Below, in pieces: positions 53,791-62,282 of a stretch of 64,000 bases of DNA. The position numbers and the translations under genes are program-made. Source of the DNA: Kangiella aquimarina DSM 16071 (GTDB lineage: Bacteria > Pseudomonadota > Gammaproteobacteria > Enterobacterales > Kangiellaceae); NCBI RefSeq assembly GCF_000374105.1, contig NZ_KB893651.1:87838-151837 (forward strand), in the 5' to 3' direction. Below the pieces are notes generated by a model. The model was not told the origin of the DNA and did no database searches. It saw only the letters and a program-made list of their open reading frames with translations. Numbering within the stretch: position 1 is the stretch's first letter; every line of letters starts with the position of its first letter.

Positions 53791-53822
53791 ACTTTATGTT
53801 TTCGCCAGTTTATCGGTGACAC

Positions 53823-53842
53823 TTATCCACAACTTATCCTCA
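53823..53842 (+). promoter_or_regulatory. DnaA-box pair upstream of dnaB
   Basis: TTATCCACA at 53823-53831 is a perfect consensus DnaA box; TTATCCTCA at 53834-53842 differs by one base, and starts 11 bp later. They lie about 145 bp before dnaB. A local DnaA effect on dnaB transcription is possible; the cluster is too small for an origin. Confidence 0.55.
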
Positions 53843-53985
53843 AGTCATCCAAAGCTTTATTGTATTGCTGTTGATTGCATAAGAGTTAAAATGGCTTACG
53901 TGGTAAACTCTTGTGGTTTATGAATGGGTGCGTGTTCTGTGTTTTGAATGCGGCCAAAACTTATTGTTAACGCTAGAACCTTAAA

Positions 53986-55371
53986 ATGCTTACAGCCAAT
54001 CAATCAGATAATAAAATCAAAGACTTAAAAGTTCCTCCGCATTCTATCGAGGCCGAGCAGTCGGTGCTTGGTGGTGTCATGCTGGATAATGAAGTGTGGG
54101 AGATGGTGTCTGAGATGCTGTTGTCCACGGACTTTTATGTGAAGAACCATCGCGAGATTTTCAAGGCGATGGAAGAGCTGGCCAATATGGCGAAGCCGAT
54201 GGATGTGATTACTTTGTCGGAGCACCTTGAGCATAAGGGTGAGTCGGATATTGGTCTTGCATTTCTGGGTGATTTGGCGCAAAACACGCCAAGTACCGCT
54301 AATATTCGGGCTTATGCTGAGATCGTGCGTGAAAAGGCGATTATGCGCCAGTTGATTTCGGCATCGAATGAAATTGCTGATGCTAGTTTCAATCCAAAGG
54401 GTCGTAGCCTGGCGGAGTTGATGGATATGGCGGAGCGTAAGGTATTTGCCATTTCGCAGGCTCGCGAAGCCAGCGGCGAAGGTCCGAGCAAGGTTGAGGA
54501 CATTCTTAAAAGTACGATTCAACGGATTGAGACTATCCAAAAGACCAAAGGCGGTATCACAGGTCTGGCGACTGGATTCACCGACCTTGATAAGATGACC
54601 TCCGGTTTGCAGGCGGGTGATCTGGTGATTGTGGCGGCTCGTCCGTCGATGGGTAAAACCACCTTTGCCATGAATATCGTAGAAAATGTGGCTCTGAATC
54701 AGGAAAAGCCTGTTTTAGTGTTTAGTCTTGAGATGCCGAGTGAGTCGATCATCATGCGTTCAATCTCCTCATTGGGTCGACTGGAGCAGAACAAGATTCG
54801 TTCTGGTCAAATTCAGTCAAGTGAAGACTGGGACAAATTCAATAGCGGCGTATTGCAGCTGAAAAACCATACCAAATTATTAATTGACGATGCGGGCGGT
54901 CTGTCGCCAGCGGAGATGCGCTCGCGTTCACGCCGTGTGGCGCGCGAGTACGGAAGTGTGGGTCTGATTATGGTCGATTACTTGCAGTTGATGCAGGTGC
55001 CAGGCATGAGTGACAACCGTACACTGGAGGTCAGTGAGATTTCCCGATCATTGAAAGCGCTGGCCAAAGAGCTGGAAGTTCCGGTGATTGCATTGTCACA
55101 GCTTAACCGCTCCTTGGAGCAACGAAGCGATCGTCGTCCGGTGATGTCGGATTTGCGTGAATCGGGTGCGATTGAGCAGGATGCGGATTTGATTCTATTC
55201 ATTTACCGCGACGAGGTGTATCACCCTGAAACGGAACGAAAAGGCATTGCCGAAATCAAAATTGGTAAGCAGCGTAACGGTCCAATTGGTAGCGTCGAGC
55301 TCAGCTTCCAGGGGCAGTTCTGTCGATTTGATAACCTCGCGCATCAAGATTACGAAGCGCAAGGCTATTAA
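53986..55371 (+). CDS. dnaB: Replicative DNA helicase DnaB
   Basis: Hexameric helicase that unwinds DNA at the fork. The N-terminal DnaB domain (PPHSIEAEQSVLGGVMLDN, about residues 15-120) interacts with DnaG; the RecA-like domain has the Walker A box ARPSMGKTTFAMNI (about 217-230), and Walker B VDYLQLM, followed by SRSLKALAKEL and DLRESGAIEQDADLI. Length is 461 aa. 14 bp before alr. Confidence 0.98.
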   Translation: MLTANQSDNKIKDLKVPPHSIEAEQSVLGGVMLDNEVWEMVSEMLLSTDFYVKNHREIFKAMEELANMAKPMDVITLSEHLEHKGESDIGLAFLGDLAQNTPSTANIRAYAEIVREKAIMRQLISASNEIADASFNPKGRSLAELMDMAERKVFAISQAREASGEGPSKVEDILKSTIQRIETIQKTKGGITGLATGFTDLDKMTSGLQAGDLVIVAARPSMGKTTFAMNIVENVALNQEKPVLVFSLEMPSESIIMRSISSLGRLEQNKIRSGQIQSSEDWDKFNSGVLQLKNHTKLLIDDAGGLSPAEMRSRSRRVAREYGSVGLIMVDYLQLMQVPGMSDNRTLEVSEISRSLKALAKELEVPVIALSQLNRSLEQRSDRRPVMSDLRESGAIEQDADLILFIYRDEVYHPETERKGIAEIKIGKQRNGPIGSVELSFQGQFCRFDNLAHQDYEAQGY

Positions 55372-55385
55372 TAGCGGGTGACTTT

Positions 55386-56480
55386 ATGCGCTCAACCAAA
55401 GCAGTAATTGATCTTGCGGCTCTGCGCCACAATCTCAGAACCATTAAATCCATTGCCAGCGGCAGCCGTGTCATGGCGGTGGTCAAGGCCAATGCCTATG
55501 GGCATGGTCTGGTACAGATTGCCAAAGCACTGACCAAAGACGCGGATATGTTCGCGGTGGCGACGGTGCAGGAAGCGCTTTCTTTGCGCAAAGCGGACAT
55601 AAAAACGCCAATCCTTTTGCTCGAAGGCATTTTCAATGCCAAAGATCTGGAGCTGGTGGTGGAGCATGATCTTGAAGTGGTTCTGCATCATTGGCCACAA
55701 ATTGAAGCGTTGCAAAATTTCAAAACCGATAAGCAGATTAAAGTCTGGGTCAAACTGGATTCAGGCATGCATCGTTTAGGTTTTGCTTTGCAGGATTTGG
55801 CGCTGATTGAATCAACCCTGTCTAACATTAGCTGTCTGGCCAATCCTATTCGACTGATGTCTCACTTCGCATCGGCAGATGATCCGGAAGATGATTTCTC
55901 AGCCACTCAGCTGGAAGCGTTTGATCAGGCGACCAAACACATCACTACCGAAAAATCGATGGCCAACTCGGCTGGTATTCTGACGCAAAAAGACGCGCAT
56001 TATGATTGGGTGCGACCAGGCCTATTGCTGTACGGTTGCTCACCTTTAATTGGCAGCGAAGCGTCTGAGTATGATTTAAAGCCGGTTATGTCATTAGAGT
56101 CGCAGGTACTGGCGATAAAGCCCATAAAAAAGGGCGAGTCGACCGGCTATGGCCGCCACTGGTTTGCAGATCGCGATACCAATTTAGGCTTGGTTGCGAT
56201 TGGCTATGGTGATGGCTATCCGCGTCATGCCAAAAACGGCACGCCGGTCTGGGTTAATGGTCGCACGGTGCCATTGGTTGGCCGAGTGTCCATGGATATG
56301 CTGGCGGTAGATTTAGGGCCAGACTGTCAGGATGTGGTCGGTGACAGGGTAGTACTGTGGGGCAAAGAATTACCTGCCGAGCGCGTGGCTCCCCATGCCG
56401 ATACCATTCCCTATACTTTATTCTGCGGAGTGACCAAGCGAGTCAGGTTCTACTACAAAGATAAATCCAACGAGATGTGA
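55386..56480 (+). CDS. alr: Alanine racemase
   Basis: PLP enzyme that makes D-alanine for peptidoglycan. Lys34 in VVKANAYGHG binds PLP; the second catalytic base Tyr lies in IGYGDGYPRHA; VKLDSGMHRLGF and RVSMDMLAVDL are further signatures. Length of 364 aa is usual. The dnaB-alr order is common in gammaproteobacteria. Confidence 0.97.
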   Translation: MRSTKAVIDLAALRHNLRTIKSIASGSRVMAVVKANAYGHGLVQIAKALTKDADMFAVATVQEALSLRKADIKTPILLLEGIFNAKDLELVVEHDLEVVLHHWPQIEALQNFKTDKQIKVWVKLDSGMHRLGFALQDLALIESTLSNISCLANPIRLMSHFASADDPEDDFSATQLEAFDQATKHITTEKSMANSAGILTQKDAHYDWVRPGLLLYGCSPLIGSEASEYDLKPVMSLESQVLAIKPIKKGESTGYGRHWFADRDTNLGLVAIGYGDGYPRHAKNGTPVWVNGRTVPLVGRVSMDMLAVDLGPDCQDVVGDRVVLWGKELPAERVAPHADTIPYTLFCGVTKRVRFYYKDKSNEM

Positions 56481-56481
56481 C

Positions 56482-56895
56482 ATGGGCTTTTCTGAAACAC
56501 TAACCGTTAAAACGAGTGGCCAAGCTCTGCATGAATTTACTCGTGAGCTGGAGGCGGTGGTCAGAAAGGCTAACAAGAGTATTGGCATCTGTCATATCTT
56601 TGTACGCCATACGTCCTGTAGTTTGTTGATTCAGGAAAATGCCGATCCCAGCGCCAGGCATGATCTGGAAAACTGGCTCAATCGCCTGGTCCCCGAAAAT
56701 GATCCTCTTTATACTCATATTTACGAAGGCGCAGACGACATGCCTGCGCACATCAAAGCAGCACTGACTGCTACTATACTAAGTATCCCAATTGTGGATG
56801 GACGGTTAGCACTTGGAACCTGGCAGGGTACTTATCTCTGGGAACACAGACACGGTAGTCATACTCGACAGCTGGTTATCCATATCAGCGATTAA
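56482..56895 (+). CDS. YjbQ family protein (UPF0047, secondary thiamine-phosphate synthase enzyme)
   Basis: Protein of 137 aa with FVRHTSCSLLIQENADPSARHDLENWLNRLVP and YEGADDMPAHIKAALT, the conserved YjbQ signatures. Members can rescue thiamine-phosphate synthesis when overproduced, which is why they carry that name; the physiological role is not settled. Separated from alr by one base. Confidence 0.93.
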   Translation: MGFSETLTVKTSGQALHEFTRELEAVVRKANKSIGICHIFVRHTSCSLLIQENADPSARHDLENWLNRLVPENDPLYTHIYEGADDMPAHIKAALTATILSIPIVDGRLALGTWQGTYLWEHRHGSHTRQLVIHISD

Positions 56896-56925
56896 ATTTA
56901 CTATTTTTTCTATAAGTGATTCTTT

Positions 56926-57639
56926 ATGAAACCGATTGTTTTTTTCCGTAAATTCCACAAATGGCTTGGTTTGGTTATAGGTATTCAGGTGTTGTTCTGG
57001 GCAGCTGGCGGCTTTGTAATGACCTTTTTCGATATCGAAAAAGTGCGCGGCGAGCACACCATGGCACAACCAGCGGCCTATACTCTGAATAGCGATATTT
57101 CAATTACAGCCACCCAGGCACTGCAGCAGATTGATTTCGAGCCAGAGAGCATGACTTTGAAAGGTTTACTGGGAAATCCAGTGTGGGTTGCCCAGTCTGA
57201 AGGTAAACAGGCTATCGTCGATGCCACTACCGGACAGAAACTTTCGCCATTGGATGAGTCGATGGCACGTCAGGTTGCTTTGGCTGATTTTAGCGGAGAA
57301 GGGGAGCTGGCTAGTATCCAGTTGCTATCAGAAGAGTTGGGCGAGGTGCGAGGCAAAGATCTGCCCATCTGGCAGGCGCAGTTTAACGACAGCGATAATA
57401 CCCGAGTCTATATTTCGCCACAGAGCGGGGATGTGGTTGCCAGACGCAATGACACTTGGCGAGTGTTTGATTTCTTTTGGATGCTACACATTATGGACTA
57501 CAAAAATCGTACTGACTTCAACCATCCGTTAGTGGTGTTCGCAGCCTTCTTAGCATTATTCATGACCCTGAGCGGACTCTACCTTGTCATTAAAATGGTA
57601 TTCCTCAAGCCAAAAAGAAACAGAGTTGTTAAAGCCTGA
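56926..57639 (+). CDS. PepSY domain membrane protein
   Basis: Protein of 237 aa. One membrane helix near the N terminus (about residues 12-35) starts with FFRKFHKWLGLVIGIQVLFWAAGGF; a periplasmic PepSY-like region follows (YISPQSGDVVARRNDTWRVFDFFWMLHIMDY), and a second helix is at about 200-225. The motif pattern is shared with PepSY-TM proteins involved in siderophore reduction. Exact role unknown. Confidence 0.8.
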   Translation: MKPIVFFRKFHKWLGLVIGIQVLFWAAGGFVMTFFDIEKVRGEHTMAQPAAYTLNSDISITATQALQQIDFEPESMTLKGLLGNPVWVAQSEGKQAIVDATTGQKLSPLDESMARQVALADFSGEGELASIQLLSEELGEVRGKDLPIWQAQFNDSDNTRVYISPQSGDVVARRNDTWRVFDFFWMLHIMDYKNRTDFNHPLVVFAAFLALFMTLSGLYLVIKMVFLKPKRNRVVKA

Positions 57640-57674
57640 TTGAACTGAGCCTATGCAGAACTTTTTTACCTAGT

Positions 57675-57779
57675 ATGTCTAAATGGAGCAAAAACAATAA
57701 GCTTATCCTGCTCATCCTGCTAGCAGCGATAGGGTTTTATTGGTTAATTAAGTTATTGATATTTAATTATTTGTTGTAG
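57675..57779 (+). CDS. Possible 34-aa small membrane protein
   Basis: ATG 57675 to TAG 57777-57779, 34 codons. The product starts with MSKWSKNNK and has one hydrophobic stretch (residues 10-34, LILLILLAAIGFYWLIKLLI). No ribosome binding site is evident, and it is in the spacer after the PepSY gene. The composition is that of a real small membrane peptide, but chance is not excluded. Confidence 0.35.
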   Translation: MSKWSKNNKLILLILLAAIGFYWLIKLLIFNYLL

Positions 57780-57906
57780 GTTTATACTTATTTACAACTT
57801 AACCGATTGATTGACTCTAAATTGACTTGTGTATTGCTATAAAATCCCAATATAGTAGTCATCAGTGTGTGCTCAACCTGAGCAGTTTTATTTTACGGAG
57901 AAACAC

Positions 57907-58803
57907 ATGTTACGAATTGGTTTATTTCTGTTAACCAACTTTGCCATTTTAGCGTTGGCTGGTACGGTACTTAACCTTATTGGCTTCAATGGCATCATGG
58001 CTGAAAACGGCGTTGATCTTAACCTCAATGCTTTATTGATTTTCTGTGGTATTTTTGGCTTCGCAGGCTCATTTATTTCGTTACTAATGTCGAAATGGAT
58101 GGCCAAGCGTTCGATGCACGTGCAGGTCATCGACAACCCACGCAATGAAACGGAACAGTGGTTGGTCAATACCGTGGCAGATTTAGCGCGTGACGCGAAT
58201 GTGGGCATGCCTGAAGTGGGTATTTTCCCATCACCTCAGTCGAATGCATTTGCTACTGGCTGGAATAAAAACAAATCATTGGTTGCTGTGAGCCAAGGTC
58301 TATTGCAGCGCATGAACCGTGACGAAGTGCGCGCGGTTTTGGCGCATGAGATTGGGCACGTAGCCAATGGCGACATGATTACCTTAACTTTGATTCAAGG
58401 TGTCGTGAATACCTTCGTATTATTCTTCTCGCGTGTGATTGGTCATTTTGTTGATCGTGTAATCCTGAAGAATGAGCGCGGTTATGGCATCGGATACTTT
58501 ATTTCGGTGATGGTCGCGCAGATTATTTTGACTATTCTTGCCAGTATTGTCGTTATGTGGTTCTCGCGTCGTCGTGAGTTCCGTGCTGATGAAGCGGGTG
58601 CAGAGCTGGCTGGAACAGGTGCTATGATTTCAGCACTTGAGAAATTGAAAGTCGAATATGACATGCCTTCTGATATGGGTGAGACATTTACCGCATTCGG
58701 TTTGAAGAATGGTCGTACGGGTTCTTTCCAGGAGAAGTTCGGTAGTTTATTCCTGTCGCATCCTCCGCTGGATCAGCGTATTGAAGCGTTAAGAAATCGT
58801 TAA
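57907..58803 (+). CDS. htpX: Membrane zinc metalloprotease HtpX
   Basis: M48B protease that clears damaged membrane proteins together with FtsH. Two N-terminal helices, then PEVGIFPSPQSNAFATGWNK, the zinc site H147-E-I-G-H151 in VLAHEIGHVANGD, two more helices, and SRRREFRADEAGAEL with the third ligand Glu. The start is at 57907, with GGAG eight bases upstream; the frame opens 14 codons earlier without support. 298 aa. Confidence 0.97.
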   Translation: MLRIGLFLLTNFAILALAGTVLNLIGFNGIMAENGVDLNLNALLIFCGIFGFAGSFISLLMSKWMAKRSMHVQVIDNPRNETEQWLVNTVADLARDANVGMPEVGIFPSPQSNAFATGWNKNKSLVAVSQGLLQRMNRDEVRAVLAHEIGHVANGDMITLTLIQGVVNTFVLFFSRVIGHFVDRVILKNERGYGIGYFISVMVAQIILTILASIVVMWFSRRREFRADEAGAELAGTGAMISALEKLKVEYDMPSDMGETFTAFGLKNGRTGSFQEKFGSLFLSHPPLDQRIEALRNR

Positions 58804-58821
58804 TCAAAAAGTATTGGCGTA

Positions 58822-58851
58822 AAAAAAAACGGGGCTTTGCCCCGTTTTTTT
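58822..58851. terminator. Bidirectional Rho-independent terminator between htpX and the DUF2799 gene
   Basis: A run of A, ACGGGGC, loop TTT, GCCCCGT and a run of T. The symmetric A and T runs mean it works on both strands: for htpX (+) and for the convergent gene at 58860 (-). Confidence 0.92.
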
Positions 58852-58859
58852 GATCAGTC

Positions 58860-59402
58860 TTACCGATACATATCCAACAGGTAATTCACTCGACTAATCT
58901 GATTCTTTGTATTCTGAATCTGCTTATCAATATCATCCAGCTCTAGGCTCAGGCGCTCTTTTTCTTTCTCGTCTTCAATACGACGAATGGCCTGGCGCAG
59001 GATTTCGTGTTCACGCATTAACTCGTCCAACTGAACCTGTAGATTCTCGTGGCGTGAAAATAAGCCATCTTTGTAACTACCTGAATATTCAGGGAAACCT
59101 GCGACGCAGTTTTGATTGGAGTAGTTGCCATTAACACCATGCTGGAAGCCGTTATGAGGTGTGCAATAGACTTCCAGGCCTTTTTGGCGTCCCTGTTCAT
59201 ATTGGTTGCGATCAATTCTTACCCCATATTCGATACAGGCTGATTCATGATTTAGAACATAGTCTGAGTCACGGCCGAATTTACCGTCCTGGTAACCAAT
59301 CTGATACCAGTTACCTGATGCACATTCCGTTTCAGAAAGTGTGGCACAACCATTAAGAATGATGGCTAAAATGCCAAGTGCTGCAAGTCGTATAGTTGTC
59401 AT
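58860..59402 (-). CDS. DUF2799 family lipoprotein
   Basis: Protein of 180 aa with lipobox ILNGC (Cys19). The part after it has four conserved segments with paired GYQDGKFGRD, GVRIDRNQYEQGRQKGLEVYCTPHNGF and EYSGSYKDGLF, typical of DUF2799. The last 60 residues form a charged coiled coil. Function unknown; probably an outer-membrane lipoprotein. Confidence 0.85.
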   Translation of the reverse strand: MTTIRLAALGILAIILNGCATLSETECASGNWYQIGYQDGKFGRDSDYVLNHESACIEYGVRIDRNQYEQGRQKGLEVYCTPHNGFQHGVNGNYSNQNCVAGFPEYSGSYKDGLFSRHENLQVQLDELMREHEILRQAIRRIEDEKEKERLSLELDDIDKQIQNTKNQISRVNYLLDMYR

Positions 59403-59544
59403 GTCTTATCTCCCGCACTCATATCACTGAGCGCCTTCTCATTAAACAGTTGACCCCGACCAATTTGGCCAAAATGCTGGGGTCTTATGGCAAAGGATCA
59501 TATAATAGCGCCCCAAAGTACAATCTCCTAATAGTAATCGAATC

Positions 59545-60543
59545 GTGAGCAAAGCCCTAGACCGCAAAATTTGCATAGCCCCAATGCTGGACTGGACTGA
59601 TCGTCATCAGCGACGATTTATGCGCCTGATCACTAAGCATGCAGTGCTTTACACTGAAATGATTACTACAGGTGCCATTATTCACGGCGGAGCTGAACGT
59701 CACCTGAAATATAATCAGGAAGAGCATCCCGTTGCGGTGCAACTCGGTGGCAGCGATCCTAAGGATTTGGCTCATTGCGCTAAAATCTGCGAAGACTATG
59801 GTTATGACGAAATCAATCTGAATGTTGGTTGTCCCAGCGACCGTGTTCAGAATGGGCGGTTTGGTGCCTGTCTGATGGCAGAACCTGAACTGGTTGCTGA
59901 GTGCATGTCAGCGATGGCCAATGTGGTTGATGTACCGGTTACGGTAAAAAGTCGAATTGGGATTGATGATCTGGACTCGTATGAACACCTGCATCATTTC
60001 ATTAATACGGTACAATCAGCCGGTGTTAAAACCTTTATCATTCATGCACGAAAAGCCTGGCTCAGCGGCCTCAGCCCTAAAGAAAACCGCGAAATCCCAC
60101 CGCTTAGATACGATATTGCTTATCAGGTCAAAAAAGATTTTCCTGAACTGGAGATAATTGTTAATGGTGGAGTCAATACGCTGGAGCAGGCTGAAGAACA
60201 CATGCAACACGCCGATGGCGTCATGATTGGACGCGAGGCATACCACAATCCTTATTTCCTAGCCGAAGTGGATAATCGCTTCTACGGTAAAAATTACTCA
60301 ATCCCATCGCGTATCGAGATTGCCCGAGAATACATGGACTATATACAAAGTCAGTTGGATCAGGATATTTATTTAGGACACATGACCCGCCACATTCTTG
60401 GCCTGTTCTTTGCCCAACCTAAAGGCAAATTATGGCGCCGTTATCTTAGTGAGAACGCCTATAAAAAAGGCGCAGGACTGGAAGTGCTTGAAGGAGCTTT
60501 AGCGATTTATGAAGAAGATCTTGATACTCTTATTATTAATTAG
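59545..60543 (+). CDS. dusA: tRNA-dihydrouridine synthase DusA
   Basis: Flavoenzyme of 332 aa that reduces uridines 20 and 20a in the tRNA D-loop. ICIAPMLDWTDRHQRRFMRL opens the TIM barrel; the active Cys is in NLNVGCPSDRVQNGRFGACLM; FIIHARKAWLSGLSPKENREIPPL and VIVNGGVNT-like and DGVMIGREAYHNPYFL follow, the DusA pattern. Start is GTG at 59545. Its last 35 bp overlap the next gene. Confidence 0.95.
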   Translation: MSKALDRKICIAPMLDWTDRHQRRFMRLITKHAVLYTEMITTGAIIHGGAERHLKYNQEEHPVAVQLGGSDPKDLAHCAKICEDYGYDEINLNVGCPSDRVQNGRFGACLMAEPELVAECMSAMANVVDVPVTVKSRIGIDDLDSYEHLHHFINTVQSAGVKTFIIHARKAWLSGLSPKENREIPPLRYDIAYQVKKDFPELEIIVNGGVNTLEQAEEHMQHADGVMIGREAYHNPYFLAEVDNRFYGKNYSIPSRIEIAREYMDYIQSQLDQDIYLGHMTRHILGLFFAQPKGKLWRRYLSENAYKKGAGLEVLEGALAIYEEDLDTLIIN

Positions 60544-61489
60544 TTTGCTGGTGTTAGCTGCGTTATGGCCCGTACCTGAAAATTTTACTGTCAATCATAA
60601 TTCAACTTCGCAGCATGCCTCTCAGGATACTCAAGATAATCCGTCAAAAGATAATTCTGTTCAGCTTACCCCAACTTCGCAAGAAATTAATGCCACAGAT
60701 GATGAGTCTGGTCTTAAAGGCATTTCGGAAAAACTTCCATCGAATGTGTGTAAAGAGCAATTAGCAGAGCAGTATCCGGAACTGGATAAGCAGTTAAATC
60801 AAACGATTCAGGACTTTTACCTTAGTGAAGATGAGCTGGCAGGAGAGGGGGTGTATCAAGGAATGCCTTTTGAAACATTGAAAACTCTTGCTGATTCAAA
60901 TGATGCTAAGGCTATGATTATTTATGGTTCGGAGAAAATTTGGTTTTCGGCTTTAGGGGTTAGGCTCTCAGGCCCTGACAGTCGTTATCGTAGTTCGGAG
61001 CAAACCAAAGATATTGTGAATAACCATAAAGTGGATCTTGATGGCATTAATGAAGGTGAGAGTTATCTTTATAACGCTGCTATTTTTGGAAAGGTTGGTG
61101 CGATTTTTGAAATGACGCTGTTACTTGATATGGCGGCAAAGAGATTAGACGCAAAGTCGGGTAATCAGAAAGTTATTCAAGAGTTGATTGCAAAAAGTTT
61201 GGCCTATGAAAAGTTGCAAAGGGATATTCATCAAAGCGATCCGGCTTTAAAAAGTATGTTTTTAGATTCGGTCAGTTGGAGAAACAGCATTCAGCGGCTA
61301 TACGCTGATCGAAAAGACTATGATGAAATTAAAAAACAAATAGAATCTGACGCAGAAATTTTATACCAAGAACTCAAGAAGCGTTGGGAACATGACCGAG
61401 AGTATTATGGCTTCGACATTTATCCAGATTACCTACAGGGTGATTTAGAAGAGTACGCTAATGCTTACTTGGAATGTCATTTACGTTAA
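60509..61489 (+). CDS. Hypothetical membrane-anchored protein
   Basis: Protein of 326 aa, not recognised. A hydrophobic N terminus (LILLLLISLLVLAALW, residues 4-19) is followed by a Ser/Thr/Asn linker and a helical domain from about residue 90, with two Cys (SNVCKEQLAEQ, LECHLR). Segments such as LADSNDAKAMIIYGSEK and LYNAAIFGKVGAIFEM hint at Sel1-like or TPR-like helix pairs. Starts within dusA, so it is translationally coupled. Confidence 0.7.
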   Translation: MKKILILLLLISLLVLAALWPVPENFTVNHNSTSQHASQDTQDNPSKDNSVQLTPTSQEINATDDESGLKGISEKLPSNVCKEQLAEQYPELDKQLNQTIQDFYLSEDELAGEGVYQGMPFETLKTLADSNDAKAMIIYGSEKIWFSALGVRLSGPDSRYRSSEQTKDIVNNHKVDLDGINEGESYLYNAAIFGKVGAIFEMTLLLDMAAKRLDAKSGNQKVIQELIAKSLAYEKLQRDIHQSDPALKSMFLDSVSWRNSIQRLYADRKDYDEIKKQIESDAEILYQELKKRWEHDREYYGFDIYPDYLQGDLEEYANAYLECHLR

Positions 61490-61598
61490 ATTCAATCAGC
61501 GCACAGCTGTTCGCTAAAACGTGAACTGTGTCACTAAAGTTGCAAATTTGCATTAGTTTAGGCTAAAGTAGAATTTCTCCCTGAATGTTGGAGGTTCT

Positions 61599-62138
61599 AT
61601 GAAGTTCCTAAAATGGTTACTAATCATTATCGCGGTTCTTGCCGTTGTTCTGGTTGTGGTTGGTTTCCTCCTGCCGCAAACCCGTCATGTCGAGCGTTCT
61701 ATTACTGTGAGCGCTACTAAAGACACAGTTTTCAATCAAGTAAACAATCTTCAAAACTTTAATAATTGGTCGCCGTGGGCGGAAATTGATCCTAATGCAA
61801 GCTATACATTTACTGGGCCGAACAGTGGTGTTGGCGCGACTATGGCATGGGATAGCCAAATGCCGGAAGTGGGTTCAGGAACCTATAAAATTATTGAAAG
61901 TAATTATCCCAATGCGGTTAAGTTCGAGATGAAGTTTGGTCAGGAACAGATGCCTGCCGAGAGCTCTTTCCTGCTTGATGAAATTTCATATGAGGAAACT
62001 CGAGTAACCTGGACCTTTGATGTTGATTTTGGCAACGACCTGATGGGCCGTTATGTCGGGTACTTCCTGATGGAGGGAGCTGTCGGCCCTCAATATGAAA
62101 AAGGTCTGCAAAACCTCAAGCAAGTTGTGGAGGGGTAG
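61599..62138 (+). CDS. SRPBCC family protein, membrane-anchored
   Basis: Protein of 179 aa. One N-terminal helix (residues 5-26) followed by a START-like domain: RHVERSITVSATKDTVFNQVNNLQNFNNWSPWAEIDP and the central GTYKIIESNYP fit the polyketide cyclase/dehydrase SRPBCC fold. Ligand unknown. GGAGG stands before the ATG. Monocistronic. Confidence 0.85.
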   Translation: MKFLKWLLIIIAVLAVVLVVVGFLLPQTRHVERSITVSATKDTVFNQVNNLQNFNNWSPWAEIDPNASYTFTGPNSGVGATMAWDSQMPEVGSGTYKIIESNYPNAVKFEMKFGQEQMPAESSFLLDEISYEETRVTWTFDVDFGNDLMGRYVGYFLMEGAVGPQYEKGLQNLKQVVEG

Positions 62139-62150
62139 TCGATGAGTTAG

Positions 62151-62185
62151 ACAGGTAGCCTCTCAATGAGGTTACCTGTTTGGCT
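62151..62185 (+). terminator. Hairpin after the SRPBCC gene
   Basis: ACAGGTAGCCTC (62151-62162), loop TCAAT, GAGGTTACCTGT (62168-62179), one mismatch in a twelve-bp stem. The T content after it is modest, so termination efficiency is uncertain. Confidence 0.65.
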
Positions 62186-62282
62186 TATTGTCATTGTTCC
62201 CACTTATCATAACAATTCATGTTCTCTTCATTTTTATCTGCTACAATTTTCGTCAATCTTAATCCACATAATCAGTAATCCT

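Larger units (their letters stand above)
53623..53985. other. Spacer upstream of dnaB
   Basis: A 363-bp gap. It contains a hairpin-forming repeat (53738-53790) and two DnaA-box-like sites (53823-53842). AT-rich sequence next to dnaB may hold its promoter but no clear -35/-10 pair was chosen. No ORF worth reporting. Confidence 0.6.

Noticed and set aside
53823-53842. DnaA boxes as a replication origin
   Set aside because: Only two sites, no AT-rich unwinding element with further boxes, and no dnaA, dnaN or gidA nearby.
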